Shown here piece by piece: positions 30,272-40,058 of a stretch of 64,000 bases of DNA. A program made the position numbers and the translations under genes. How positions within the stretch are numbered: the first letter of the stretch is position 1; each line of letters starts with the position of its first letter. The notes beneath the pieces are model-generated. The model did not search any database, had not been told where the DNA came from, and saw only the letters and a list, made by a program, of their open reading frames with translations. Source of the DNA: Nitrosarchaeum sp. (lineage in GTDB: Archaea > Thermoproteota > Nitrososphaeria > Nitrososphaerales > Nitrosopumilaceae); assembly GCA_003569705.1 (NCBI GenBank), contig BGOU01000003.1, positions 1 through 64,000 of the forward strand, in the 5' to 3' direction.

Positions 30272-31423
30272 TTATGATAATTTTGTGTTACGAAGTGATT
30301 CCATTATTTTATTTTGTATTCTTGTATCACCTAATTCAGGGATAATGTTATTTATCGATAATTTATTTTTGTTGACAGTACTTGCTATTGCATGAGCCGT
30401 ATCATAAAGAATCTTCATTGTGATTCTCTTTATTTTTAAATCTAGAATTACTCGCATAAGATATGGAAAAACAATTGCATTGTTAACCTTGTTATTATAT
30501 TTGAAACTGCCTGTTGCAATAATCTTTACACCTGCCTTTTTTGCAATTGATGGAACTACTTCAGGTTCTGGATTTGTAAGGGCAAACACAATTGAATTTT
30601 TATTCATTTTTTTAATCATGGATACTTTTAAGAGATTTTTAACTCCAGATACTCCAATAAACACATCTGAATTAACAATGACTTTAGAAAGTAGACCTTT
30701 TTCTTTAGGATTTGTGAATCTTGTAATTTCTTTTTTGTATTTGTTCATATGTCCTTTGCGTCCTTTATGAATAGAACCTTTTGAATCTAACACAACTATA
30801 TTTTTACATCCAGAGTAATGAAGTAGTTTTGCTATACCGTAACCTGCTGAACCAGAACCAACTATTACAATTTTTATATTTTTGATTTCTTTGTTCACAA
30901 TTTTTAATGAATTGAGTAGAGCTGCTAATACAACAATTGCTGTTCCATGTTGATCATCATGAAATATTGGAATTTTTAAAATTTTTTCTAATTCGTTTGC
31001 TATGTCTAATACCTTTGGAGATTCTATATCTTCAAGATTTATTGCGCCAAATACTGGTTCTATCGCTTTTATCGTTTGAATGATTTCATTTTTATCTGTT
31101 GTATTAAGACAAATTGGAAATGCATTAATTTTTCCAAATTCACTATATATTGCAGATTTTCCTTCCATGACTGGCAAAGCAGCATCAGGACCAGTATTTC
31201 CCAATCCAAGATTTCTTGTTCCATCAGTTACTATTGCAACATTGTTTCCCTTTGATGTAAACGAGTATTTGAGAGAATTGTTATGTTGAATCTGTTTACA
31301 TACTTCAGCAACTCCAGGAGTATAGATTAATTTTATATCTCCTAATTTCAGTGGAGATATTTTACTAGTTATAGAAATTTTTCCTCTTAATTTTTTATGT
31401 AAGGATACTGAATTTTGTGCCAT
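30272..31423 (-). CDS. Malic enzyme-like oxidoreductase, divergent
   Basis: A 383-residue protein aligned with NAD(P)-dependent malic enzyme: YTPGVAEVC, TDGTRNLGLGNTGP, LPVMEGK, INLEDIESP, FHDDQHGTA and a Rossmann loop GSGSAG. It would decarboxylate malate to pyruvate. The usual GRSDxPNQVNN motif near the C terminus is changed to ATGSFKYNNKVNN, replacing the arginine and serine, so activity or substrate may differ. It stands alone between gene-free stretches. Confidence 0.82.
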   Translation of the reverse strand: MAQNSVSLHKKLRGKISITSKISPLKLGDIKLIYTPGVAEVCKQIQHNNSLKYSFTSKGNNVAIVTDGTRNLGLGNTGPDAALPVMEGKSAIYSEFGKINAFPICLNTTDKNEIIQTIKAIEPVFGAINLEDIESPKVLDIANELEKILKIPIFHDDQHGTAIVVLAALLNSLKIVNKEIKNIKIVIVGSGSAGYGIAKLLHYSGCKNIVVLDSKGSIHKGRKGHMNKYKKEITRFTNPKEKGLLSKVIVNSDVFIGVSGVKNLLKVSMIKKMNKNSIVFALTNPEPEVVPSIAKKAGVKIIATGSFKYNNKVNNAIVFPYLMRVILDLKIKRITMKILYDTAHAIASTVNKNKLSINNIIPELGDTRIQNKIMESLRNTKLS

Positions 31424-31636
31424 TCATCCATTTTTTCTATCAGCCAATTATAAAGTAATGAATTCAGCATCAAAAATAGGAAAGATCAATGTTTTTATTT
31501 TTAGATGTGCATTTTTCTGAATCAAAAATTAAATCTTTGATTAAACAAGTAAAGTTTAATGTTAAAAAATTAAAACAATAAAATACTGAATAATTGTTCT
31601 TTTTGAAAAAAATTCAAGAGTAGTTAAAGTGTTTAT

Positions 31637-33070
31637 CTATAAATCTGTAAATAATTGCTCTTTTAGTGACGGTGTATCTTCAATTGTTATTTCACATAAA
31701 TTTTTTGTTTTTGTTTCACCAATCAAAGTCAAATCAGTTCCAAAAAATAAATTAATTGCCCAACTACTTCCAATTCTTATTTTCTTTTCAAATGTTGGAA
31801 GATGCATTATGTAATAAGATCGCCAGATTAACCAAGCTAGTACTCCGGTTACACTATAACCCATCAAAGATGCAACACCTGCTCTATTTCCGATAGTTGC
31901 CATCATTCCCTTACTATGATATGAAAATTCTCTCAAATTTGTTTTACCAACAAGTATTTTTTTTATATTATGTGCAACAATTTTACTTTCACGCAATGCA
32001 TGTTGAGCTGTTGGTGGATAAAATTTTCCGGTATCAGCATCTGGAATTGCTGCACAGTCACCCAACGCAAAAACTTCAGGATGTTCATTCAATCTTAAAT
32101 ATTTATCAACTAAAATTTTTCCTCCTTCACCATGTTCACAAATTAATGATTCAATCATGGAATTTGTAGTCACACCTCCTGTCCAAATAAGTGTGGTACA
32201 TGGAATTATTTCTCCATCACTTAATTCCACATGGCTCTCGCCAGCATCAACCGCTTTTACATTTGTTATAATTCTAACTCCAACTTTTTTTAAATACGAT
32301 CTTGCAGATTCACCCAGTTTTTTATTAAGTTCTGGTAAAATTTCATTTCTAGATGATATTAAAATCATATTGATGTTGGTCTCGTCAATTGTAGGATATG
32401 CTTGTTTTACAGATTTTCTTACAAAATGATTTAGTTCTCCAATTATCTCAACTCCTGCAAAACCTGCACCGACTACGGTAAAGGTGAGAAATTTTTGTTG
32501 AAGTCCCATACTCCCTGTTTGTGCAGCAATTTCCATCATCAGAAGAACCTGATTACGTAATTCTATTGCATCTTCGATAGTTTTTATTGTAAAAGAATTT
32601 TCTTCTAGTTTTTTATTTCCAAAAAAGTTATTGATACTTCCTACTGCCAATATCAAATAATCATATTCTAAAGCATGATCCTTTCCATCAAATTTTCTTG
32701 TAATTGTCACTAATTTTTGTGCTAAATCTACTGAAAAAACAGTAGCCTGATAAAATTTTGCGCGCGTACAGAAATGTCTAATTGGTATTGTGATGTCTCT
32801 AGGATTAAGCATTCCTGAAGCTACTTCGGGCAACATCGGAGTAAACAAAAAATAATTGTTCTCACTTACAATAGTTATACTAATATTTTTAACATCTAGT
32901 TTTTTTTGGAGATCTTTTAAGACATACATTCCACCAAAACCACCTCCTAAAATCAGAATTTTTTTCTTTGAAATAGCATCTGTTTTGTGAGAAAAGATCA
33001 CATGTGCCTCAAATTCTTTTTTAGAATCAAATGCCGCATCACAGTGTACACAGTTGTATATTTGAGACAC
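31637..33070 (-). CDS. Type II NADH dehydrogenase-like flavoprotein with N-terminal C2H2 zinc finger
   Basis: A 477-residue protein. Residues 5-28 form a C2H2 finger: C7-x2-C10-x12-H23-x4-H28. From about residue 37 it is an NDH-2-type two-dinucleotide flavoprotein: GGGFGGMY binds FAD, VVGAGFAGVE binds NAD(P)H, then WTGGV and ALGDCAAI. The C-terminal part, with aromatic and hydrophobic stretches, could attach to the membrane. It would transfer electrons from NADH to quinone. The finger is in the same uninterrupted frame, and no later Met precedes the FAD loop. Confidence 0.87.
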   Translation of the reverse strand: MSQIYNCVHCDAAFDSKKEFEAHVIFSHKTDAISKKKILILGGGFGGMYVLKDLQKKLDVKNISITIVSENNYFLFTPMLPEVASGMLNPRDITIPIRHFCTRAKFYQATVFSVDLAQKLVTITRKFDGKDHALEYDYLILAVGSINNFFGNKKLEENSFTIKTIEDAIELRNQVLLMMEIAAQTGSMGLQQKFLTFTVVGAGFAGVEIIGELNHFVRKSVKQAYPTIDETNINMILISSRNEILPELNKKLGESARSYLKKVGVRIITNVKAVDAGESHVELSDGEIIPCTTLIWTGGVTTNSMIESLICEHGEGGKILVDKYLRLNEHPEVFALGDCAAIPDADTGKFYPPTAQHALRESKIVAHNIKKILVGKTNLREFSYHSKGMMATIGNRAGVASLMGYSVTGVLAWLIWRSYYIMHLPTFEKKIRIGSSWAINLFFGTDLTLIGETKTKNLCEITIEDTPSLKEQLFTDL

Positions 33071-33285
33071 ATGTGGTAATCAAGGAAAATAGATAAAAAC
33101 CTAATGCCAAAATTAAACAAGATAATTTTTTCTAGTTTTAACACTAAATTCCAAATTTGGAATCTGCATGATTAGAAGCTTAAATGAGTATCTTGCGACA
33201 GAAAATACTCAAATAATTCATAAAAACTATTCTCAAGTTTGATGTTTAAAAGACTACTTTAATACAAATTAATCATAATAAATTC

Positions 33286-33756
33286 ATGGTAAAAATTCCA
33301 AATGAGATCAAAGAATTCATTGAGAGTCAGGGGATTTTTGCAGTAGGAACTATAGGGGCAAATAATTTAGCAAATGTATCACCTAGAATTTTCTTTAGAG
33401 TTGATGAAGATGTGATATATTGGCTAGATTTTTTCAAACATAAATCTTACAAGAACATTCAAGCAAATCCTTGGGTCACCATTTCTGTTTTTAACAAAGA
33501 TGATTTGAAAGGATTTCAATTTCGAGGAATTGTAAGTTTTATAACAGATGAGCCCACAAAATCAAAAATCAAAGAATCAATTATTAAAAAAATATTAGAA
33601 AAAAATTCATCAGAGAAAGTAAAAAAACTTAGTGAGAAAACAGAAGTCCAAGTCATACAATTTGAACCAAGAGTATCCTATTCACTAAATCCCGAAGAAT
33701 TTAGTGATATGTGTATAGGATCAGATATTGATTCTACACAGTTATTTCAAAAGTAA
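33286..33756 (+). CDS. FMN-binding split-barrel protein (pyridoxamine oxidase-like)
   Basis: The 156 residues match the pyridoxamine 5'-phosphate oxidase-related split barrel: FAVGTIGANNLANVSPRIFF, then VIYWLDFFKHKSYKNIQANPWVTISVF. Such proteins bind FMN, F420 or heme and often act as small reductases. The true substrate cannot be told. It starts with ATG after a TA-rich promoter-like stretch (TTTAATAC around 33258). Confidence 0.82.
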   Translation: MVKIPNEIKEFIESQGIFAVGTIGANNLANVSPRIFFRVDEDVIYWLDFFKHKSYKNIQANPWVTISVFNKDDLKGFQFRGIVSFITDEPTKSKIKESIIKKILEKNSSEKVKKLSEKTEVQVIQFEPRVSYSLNPEEFSDMCIGSDIDSTQLFQK

Positions 33757-33782
33757 TCCATTAATAATCAAATTTTTTTGAG

Positions 33783-34049
33783 ATGGTTATGGGTTTTCAC
33801 GTATTTGATACATATGTCAAATCAAAGAATGGACACGTCATGCATTTTGATGTAATAACTGACAAAAATGATACAGAAAAAGCGATTACATTTGCAAAAG
33901 AATGGTTAAAAAGTATTGGAGAGAACAATGCCAAAGTCACTACAGAAGAATGTAGATTTTGTCACACGCAATCAGTATCAGAAGAAATTGAAATTGAGAT
34001 AATGACAAATGGCTACTTTATTGCAAAAATGGAAGGCTGTCCTGAATAA
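33783..34049 (+). CDS. DUF2024-family small protein
   Basis: The 88 residues match the DUF2024 pattern: HVFDTYVKSKNGHVMHFDV, AITFAKEWLKSIGE and an ECRFCHTQ cysteine pair near the middle. Function is unknown. It lies 26 bases after the FMN protein gene and 13 bases before the phosphoesterase gene, so the three may be co-transcribed. M3 (33789) is an alternative start. Confidence 0.8.
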   Translation: MVMGFHVFDTYVKSKNGHVMHFDVITDKNDTEKAITFAKEWLKSIGENNAKVTTEECRFCHTQSVSEEIEIEIMTNGYFIAKMEGCPE

Positions 34050-34062
34050 AATTTGAATAATC

Positions 34063-34557
34063 ATGCATGCAATTTGGCTTACATTTTCTAAAAGCGATAG
34101 AGATTATCTAAAGAAGATCAGTGATGTAATTTCAGAAAAATATCAGGCTCCAAAATTCGAACCACATATTACAATTTACGGATTGGTAGACTCAGAAATT
34201 AGCTTAATTGACAGTATTGCTAAAGAAGTGATACTGAATTGTAATTCATTTTTGGTTAAAAAATCAGAAATTTTACAATCTGAAGAATTGTGGAAAACAG
34301 TGTACATAGAATTAAAAATGAATACACAGTTAGAATTAATTCATAAAAATCTTAAAAAACATTTTGAAAAAATTTTAAAATATGAATTTAACCCACACAT
34401 TAGTCTAATTTACAAAATCTTACCAATACAAGAAAAAATCAAAATAATAAATGAATTAGACATTAAAAATGAATTTATGATAAACAAACTTGTTGTACAA
34501 AAATTTTTTCCAGATATAGAAAAATGGAAAATTGTAAAAGAATACAATTTAATTTAA
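34063..34557 (+). CDS. 2H-family phosphoesterase (cyclic phosphodiesterase/2'-5' ligase-like)
   Basis: The 164 residues carry the two H-x-[ST] motifs that define the family: PHITIYG near residue 47 and PHISLIY near residue 113. The fold cleaves or joins 2',3'-cyclic or 2'-5' RNA ends; which reaction applies here is unknown. It is the last of three small genes in the same direction. Confidence 0.83.
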   Translation: MHAIWLTFSKSDRDYLKKISDVISEKYQAPKFEPHITIYGLVDSEISLIDSIAKEVILNCNSFLVKKSEILQSEELWKTVYIELKMNTQLELIHKNLKKHFEKILKYEFNPHISLIYKILPIQEKIKIINELDIKNEFMINKLVVQKFFPDIEKWKIVKEYNLI

Positions 34558-34623
34558 AAATCAGTATACCAAACGATTTTACATATTTATAAAATTCTGA
34601 ATTTAGATAGCACAAATTAAATT

Positions 34624-35490
34624 TTATAGTAATGCTGCACCAAAAACTCCAGCAGAATCACCTAATTTGTTTTTTAGAATTGGAGTATCAACTAAATCTG
34701 AAAAGACCTTCTGATATACTGAATCTTTTCCTTCGGTGTATAAAAAATCAATATTAGATAAACCACCTCCCAAAACTATTACATCAGGATCTAAAATATC
34801 AATTACATTTGCCAACCCAGATCCAAAGTTTTCCAAAAATTCATCCTTCCATTGTTTTGCCTTGAAATTCTCAAGATTTCGTATAATTTCAGGCATGTTT
34901 TGTGATTTTCCAGTTAGTTCTTTCCATCGTTTTTCTAATGCGGGACCACTGATGTATGTCTCAACACAACCTTGTTTTCCACAATAACAATTATGTCCAT
35001 TTTGATGTAATGTATGATGTCCCCATTCGCCAGCAATGTTGGTTCTACCTTGATGAATTTTTCCATCAATAACTATACCTCCACCTACACCAGTACCCAT
35101 TATGACTCCAAAAACAACATCGAACTCTTTTGCAACACCCATTGTAGATTCAGCTATTGCAAAACAATTTGCATCATTTTCCATAGAAATTTTTTTATCT
35201 AGTTTATTTTCTAAATCCTCTTTGAGTGATTTTCCTATAAGACATTGAGTATTACTGTTTTTTATTAAACCGGTCTTTTTTGAAATTGCACCTGGAGTAC
35301 AAATCCCTATAGAATAATCTTTAATGTTTTTTAAAAGATCCATAGCCAAAGAAGTAATTGTGTTTAGTATTTGCTGATAATCATTTTGTGGAGTTGGAAC
35401 TCTTTTTCTTTGAATTGTGTCAAGATTTTCATCAAGTAGAATTGCTTCTATTTTAGTTCCACCAAGATCTATTCCTAGTTTGTACAACAA
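34624..35490 (-). CDS. ROK-family sugar kinase
   Basis: The 288 residues have the ATP-binding start GIDLGGTKIEA, MENDANCFA with the catalytic aspartate, GTGVGGGIV, the EWGHHTL motif and the ROK zinc site GHNCYCGKQGCVE. It probably phosphorylates glucose or an N-acetyl hexosamine. The substrate cannot be assigned. It lies 51 bases downstream of the thermosome gene region boundary, with its own start at ATG 35490. Confidence 0.88.
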   Translation of the reverse strand: MLYKLGIDLGGTKIEAILLDENLDTIQRKRVPTPQNDYQQILNTITSLAMDLLKNIKDYSIGICTPGAISKKTGLIKNSNTQCLIGKSLKEDLENKLDKKISMENDANCFAIAESTMGVAKEFDVVFGVIMGTGVGGGIVIDGKIHQGRTNIAGEWGHHTLHQNGHNCYCGKQGCVETYISGPALEKRWKELTGKSQNMPEIIRNLENFKAKQWKDEFLENFGSGLANVIDILDPDVIVLGGGLSNIDFLYTEGKDSVYQKVFSDLVDTPILKNKLGDSAGVFGAALL

Positions 35491-35541
35491 TAATTTAATG
35501 AAAATGGGATTGCTTAAGTTTAGCTAATATATTGAAGATGT

Positions 35542-37137
35542 TTATCGGGCACCAGAAACAGAAATCACATCATCAATTCTAAGAATCATGCAGGCAGCTT
35601 CGGTTGCAGATTTGATTATCTGTTCTTTTACTGCAAGTGGTTCTACAACATCAATAGCCAACATGTCTGCAATCTTTGTATTTCTTGCATCGATTCCTGT
35701 CCATTTACGACCTTGATTTTGTTTTGCTCTAAGTGTAGCCATTGTATCGATAGGATCCATTCCTGCATTTTCGGCTATTGTTAGAGGAATAATCTCCAAT
35801 GCCTCAGCATATTTTTTAATTGCAAGTTGTTCTCTACCGTCAAAGCTATCTGCCCAGTCTTTGAGTTTAGATGCGGCATATGATTCTGGTGCTCCGCCTC
35901 CTGCAACAATTTCTGGTTTCTCAATTACATCTTTTACTACCATTAGAGAATCATGAATTGAACGATCAACTTCATCGATAAGTCTTTGTGAACCACCTCG
36001 AATAAGCAAAGTTACAGATTGTGGATTTTTACATCCTTCAATAAACACCCATTTATCAGATTCGACTTTCTTTTGATGAGCCAAATCTGCAGTACCAAGA
36101 TCTTTTTCTGTAAGTTCATCAAGATTAGAGATAACACGTCCTCCAGTAGCTTTGCCAAGTTTTATCATGTCACTTTCTTTAACACGTCTAACTGCCATAA
36201 TACCATATTTTGCTAAATAATGTTGTGCAATATCATCAATTCCTTTTTGACAAATTAATACATTAACTCCAACATTGTGAAGTTTGTCAACCATTGTTTT
36301 GATCATTCTGTTTTCTTCCTCCAAAAACATTTGCATTTGTGTAGGATCAGTAATTCTTATTTCTGAACTCATCTCAGTCTTTTCAATTTCTAGTGCAGAA
36401 TTTACAAGTGCAATCTTTGCTTTCTCAATTTTAGTTGGCATGCCACTATGAACAACTTCTTTATCTAAAACAATACCTTTGATAATTTGAGTATCTGTAA
36501 TAGAACCACCAGCTTTCTTTTCAACTTTAATATTTTCAAGGTCAACAGAATATGTCTCTGCCTTTTTTGTTGCAACTCTTAAGATTGCATCAACTACAAT
36601 TTTGGAAAGTACATCACTATCTTCAGAGATTAATTTTGATTGCATACTGGTTGTGGCAATTTTGAGAAGTGTTTCTCTATCATCAGGCTTGATTTTTTTT
36701 GCCATTTCAGCGTAAATTTCTAGTGTCTTTTCAGCTGCTGCTTGATAACCCTCGATAATTACTGATGGATGAACATCTTTTTTGAGAAGATCTTCCGCTC
36801 TAGCTAAAAGAGCTCCTCCAAAAACTACTGATGATGTAGTACCGTCACCTACTTCATTATCAACGGTTTTTGCAATTTCGACCATCATTTTGGCAGCAGG
36901 GTGTTGAACGTCAATTTCTTTTAAGATGGTTGCACCATCGTTTGTAATAGTAACATCGCCTAAGGAATCAACTAGCATTTTATCTAAACCTCTTGGACCC
37001 AGACTGCTTCTAACTAATTCAGCGACTAGTTTAGCAGCAGCTATGTTGTTGTGTTGAGCATCTTTACCTTTTTGTTGTAATGCGCTCTCTCTTAGAACTA
37101 AAACTGGGCCATTAGGTGTTTGTTGAATTGATGCCAT
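35542..37137 (-). CDS. Thermosome (group II chaperonin) subunit
   Basis: Cytosolic folding chamber subunit. The 531 residues include the equatorial start [15 protein letters not shown], the ATP site [16 protein letters not shown], the catalytic [12 protein letters not shown] and GGGAPE. The lid and apical domains are complete. It ends with VISVSGAR and lacks the Gly-Met-rich tail seen in some thermosomes. A single thermosome gene occurs in this window. Confidence 0.95.
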   Translation of the reverse strand: MASIQQTPNGPVLVLRESALQQKGKDAQHNNIAAAKLVAELVRSSLGPRGLDKMLVDSLGDVTITNDGATILKEIDVQHPAAKMMVEIAKTVDNEVGDGTTSSVVFGGALLARAEDLLKKDVHPSVIIEGYQAAAEKTLEIYAEMAKKIKPDDRETLLKIATTSMQSKLISEDSDVLSKIVVDAILRVATKKAETYSVDLENIKVEKKAGGSITDTQIIKGIVLDKEVVHSGMPTKIEKAKIALVNSALEIEKTEMSSEIRITDPTQMQMFLEEENRMIKTMVDKLHNVGVNVLICQKGIDDIAQHYLAKYGIMAVRRVKESDMIKLGKATGGRVISNLDELTEKDLGTADLAHQKKVESDKWVFIEGCKNPQSVTLLIRGGSQRLIDEVDRSIHDSLMVVKDVIEKPEIVAGGGAPESYAASKLKDWADSFDGREQLAIKKYAEALEIIPLTIAENAGMDPIDTMATLRAKQNQGRKWTGIDARNTKIADMLAIDVVEPLAVKEQIIKSATEAACMILRIDDVISVSGAR

Positions 37138-37180
37138 TGAGATAAGCTACAATCCTTTGTATCCCCCTTTTTAACATTAC

Positions 37181-38944
37181 TTAGTTAATTGGATTAATGT
37201 AAGATCGTCTCTTAACATCTACAATTCCTCCTGATAAGATACGAACTGATGGAAGAGCAAGGAATGGTAAGAAAAGTGGAATCAGATGTGGTCTTGAAAA
37301 CTTACATCCAGAATCTACAATTGAATTATTGATTTGTTCAAAATTAGATAAAACTTTTTCAAATGAATCAGTAGAAACAATTCCTGCTAGCTGTAACGGT
37401 AGTGATGCAATAATTTTACCAGATTTTACTACAACTAGACCTCCCTGATTTTTTATAAGAATATTTGCAGCAATTGACATATCAAAATCATTAGAGCCAA
37501 TTACAATCATATCATTTTCATGAAAACTCCAAGTTGATGCAAACGCACCAATATTTGCTCCAAAATTTTCAAGAAATCCTATAGCATGTTTGTTAGTTCC
37601 ATGAATTCTATCAAAAGCTGCTACTTTCCATACATCCTTATCTAAAGAAGTCAAAACATTTCCTTCTTTAGTAAATAGTTCTGTTGAGCCCAATTTTGTG
37701 ATAATTTCAGTTTGCATAAAAATGGTATTTGCAAGAATGCTTTTCTTTTTTGATATAATACCAAAGTCTTTGGGAGAGAGTTCTTTTAGTTTGACTGTTT
37801 TTTTTATCCATGAAGGAATTATTTTTTTCTTTATTGAGGTAACAATACTTCCATTTGAAACAACCAATTTTCCACCTACAAAGACTTTATTGGGTTTAAT
37901 TGATTTCAAGTCATCAAAAATTAAAATATCTGCAAGTTTTCCTGGTGCAATACCACCCAAATCTTTACTCATGTTGTAATAATCAAAGCAGTTTTTTGAA
38001 GCCATTGAAATAGCATCAATAGGTTTTAGACCAAGTTTAATAGATTCTCTAATACAATGATCAATATGACCATACTTTACAATATCTGTAGGATCAAGTC
38101 CATCAGAACAAAACATCAATCTGTCAAAACTTGTTCCATGAGATAATACATGTGGGATAATTTCTTTCAAGTCACGCCTAATTGATCCTTCTCTCATCAT
38201 AATCCACATACCTAGACGTAATCTTTCTAAGACTTGATCAAAATTGATAGGTTCATGACATGACAAGATTCCAGATGCGACATATGCATTGAGTTTTTTT
38301 TCACTTGCTCCAGCAGTATGTCCATTAATTATGCAGTCTCCTTCTAACATGGCAGATAGAGATTTCATTGTGTTAGGATCTCGAAGCGTCACTTTGGTCC
38401 ATGAAAAAACTTCACCCAGTCCTAGAACATGAGGATGTTTAATTGCTAATTTTTCTTGTAATAATGATAAAGTTTTGCTATGACTAAATTTTTCATCAAC
38501 AGGAAGACCACCCGGAACAACTTGAAATATTCGAATTGGTAAATCTTCACCGAGTTTTAGAAACTCTTGAAATCCTTTGTAACCAGATACGCTGACAATA
38601 TCTATCGGATCTGAGAAAAGTGATGTTACTCCACATAAAAGAGATTTTTTTGCAAATTCGGAAGGTAAGACAAATTGATCAATGTGTAAATGAGGATCAG
38701 CAAAACCAGGTCCTACATATTTTTCCTTAACATCAATGACAGTTGTTTTTGTTCCAATTGTATGTCCTGCATCTGGACCAACATATGCAATTCTATCACT
38801 AACTATTGCGATCTGAATTTTTGGAATAATCTCTCGAGTGTAAACTGATAGTAAGGAGCAATTTTTTAGGACGAGATCTGCTTTTTTGTCGCCCATTGCC
38901 ACTGAATTTAACAAAGAAATCGAATTCGCTAGGCTCGAAGTCAC
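37181..38944 (-). CDS. ade: Adenine deaminase
   Basis: Converts adenine to hypoxanthine. The 587 residues have the amidohydrolase metal motif HLHID in PGFADPHLHID, later ligands in GLGEVFSW, INGHTAG and FCSDGLDP, and the AdeC-type C-terminal domain. The start is uncertain: GTG at 38944 gives the short N-terminal helix usual in the family before KADLVLKN, while ATG at 38896 would drop it. It is divergent from the ribosomal gene rpl44e. Confidence 0.9.
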   Translation of the reverse strand: MTSSLANSISLLNSVAMGDKKADLVLKNCSLLSVYTREIIPKIQIAIVSDRIAYVGPDAGHTIGTKTTVIDVKEKYVGPGFADPHLHIDQFVLPSEFAKKSLLCGVTSLFSDPIDIVSVSGYKGFQEFLKLGEDLPIRIFQVVPGGLPVDEKFSHSKTLSLLQEKLAIKHPHVLGLGEVFSWTKVTLRDPNTMKSLSAMLEGDCIINGHTAGASEKKLNAYVASGILSCHEPINFDQVLERLRLGMWIMMREGSIRRDLKEIIPHVLSHGTSFDRLMFCSDGLDPTDIVKYGHIDHCIRESIKLGLKPIDAISMASKNCFDYYNMSKDLGGIAPGKLADILIFDDLKSIKPNKVFVGGKLVVSNGSIVTSIKKKIIPSWIKKTVKLKELSPKDFGIISKKKSILANTIFMQTEIITKLGSTELFTKEGNVLTSLDKDVWKVAAFDRIHGTNKHAIGFLENFGANIGAFASTWSFHENDMIVIGSNDFDMSIAANILIKNQGGLVVVKSGKIIASLPLQLAGIVSTDSFEKVLSNFEQINNSIVDSGCKFSRPHLIPLFLPFLALPSVRILSGGIVDVKRRSYINPIN

Positions 38945-39015
38945 GAATTTTCTTGTACTTTGAACCTATTATAGATTCAATGCTTAAATTACCGTTGAAG
39001 CGATTTTTTTTTAAT

Positions 39016-39297
39016 ATGAACATACCCAAGGTCATCCGTAAGTATTGTGCTAAATGTAAGACACATACTGAACAGAAGGTCTCCATATACAAGGCTGGGA
39101 AAAGAAGAGGTTCTGCACGAGGAGAACGCAGACATGCGGAACGTAAACGAGGGTATGGTGGACAAAAATTCCCAAAACTTGCAAAGCCTGCAAAAGTTAC
39201 AAAGAAAGTTACTCCAATTATGACATGTACAGTATGCAAAAAGAAATACAATAAACCAGGCATTAGAATTAAGAAATTTGAGTTGGTGGCAGCATGA
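39016..39297 (+). CDS. rpl44e: Ribosomal protein L44e (eL42)
   Basis: Large-subunit protein of archaea and eukaryotes. The 93 residues have the zinc pairs CAKC near the start and CTVC near the end, with the basic RRGSARGERRHAERKRGYGG region between. ATG at 39016 (MNIPKVIRKYC) is the family start; a longer upstream reading is not needed. A TA-rich element near 38981-38991 fits a leaderless message. It overlaps rps27e by 4 bases. Confidence 0.95.
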   Translation: MNIPKVIRKYCAKCKTHTEQKVSIYKAGKRRGSARGERRHAERKRGYGGQKFPKLAKPAKVTKKVTPIMTCTVCKKKYNKPGIRIKKFELVAA

Positions 39298-39491
39298 AAA
39301 AAGATCATATTGAAATTCCAAAACCATCAAGTAAGTTCCAGAAAGTTAATTGTAATGAATGTGGTGAGTTACAAGTAGTGTATTCTCATGCATCACAGGT
39401 TGTCGTATGCAATTCTTGTGGCAACAATATTGCTGAACCAACTGGTTCTAAAGCAAAAATTAATGGAAAAATCTCAGGTAGTGCTGAGTAA
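39294..39491 (+). CDS. rps27e: Ribosomal protein S27e (eS27)
   Basis: Small-subunit zinc-ribbon protein of 65 residues with CNECG and CNSCG. The rpl44e-rps27e order with a 4-base overlap is typical of archaea. Its last 18 bases overlap the 3' end of cobY on the other strand. Confidence 0.95.
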   Translation: MKKDHIEIPKPSSKFQKVNCNECGELQVVYSHASQVVVCNSCGNNIAEPTGSKAKINGKISGSAE

Positions 39492-40058
39492 ATCATAGTC
39501 TTGTTTTGTATTTAGATTAAAAGCGATTCGTTTATCGTCGATTATTATAAATTTTTCAGATATGTTTTCCAGTATTGAAATATTTTTTGCGTTTACTAGT
39601 GAAATTCCAGTATAGCAGCACTGTTGATTCTCAAAATTGAGCCAATAATTAGAAGAAAGATGTAATGATTCCATGAATTTTTTCGTAACAAGAATTGTAG
39701 TCCAGATATTTTCTGAATTACATTGATTTACAATATTTTTGATAATATCTCCATCTAAAAATGGCAAATCAGCAGAGGTAATCAAAACAAAATCATTTAG
39801 TGATTTAAGAACTAAATTAAGATCTTCAACATAACCACCACCTGGAGTATTAAAGAGATCAATATTATTTTCTTCTAGCAATTTTTTTGTTTTTGGCGAA
39901 TTAGAACTTGTAATTGCCAATATTTTTGAAAAGCATTTAGAATTTACTAGTGCATCAATTACATGAAGAACTATCGGTTTTTTATATTTTAAAAGTAGTT
40001 TTTCTCCAGTCAAACTCATTCGGCTTCCTTTGCCACCAGCCATAACAATACCAATCAT
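39474..40058 (-). CDS. cobY: Adenosylcobinamide-phosphate guanylyltransferase
   Basis: Archaeal nucleotidyltransferase that activates adenosylcobinamide phosphate with GTP. The 194 residues begin with the NTP loop IVMAGGKGSRM and have a metal-binding SADLPF motif. CobY replaces bacterial CobU in archaea; the cobS gene just upstream uses its product. It overlaps cobS by 4 bases and ends inside the 3' end of rps27e. Confidence 0.9.
   Translation of the reverse strand: MIGIVMAGGKGSRMSLTGEKLLLKYKKPIVLHVIDALVNSKCFSKILAITSSNSPKTKKLLEENNIDLFNTPGGGYVEDLNLVLKSLNDFVLITSADLPFLDGDIIKNIVNQCNSENIWTTILVTKKFMESLHLSSNYWLNFENQQCCYTGISLVNAKNISILENISEKFIIIDDKRIAFNLNTKQDYDLLSTT

Noticed and set aside
31489-31581. 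30-codon open frame downstream of the malic enzyme gene
   Set aside because: Phe/Leu/Lys-rich AT-driven sequence with no motif and no clear promoter.
38896-39015. 40-residue N-terminal extension of L44e
   Set aside because: The family starts at MNIPKVIRKYC; the extension overlaps adenine deaminase and a TATA-like element.
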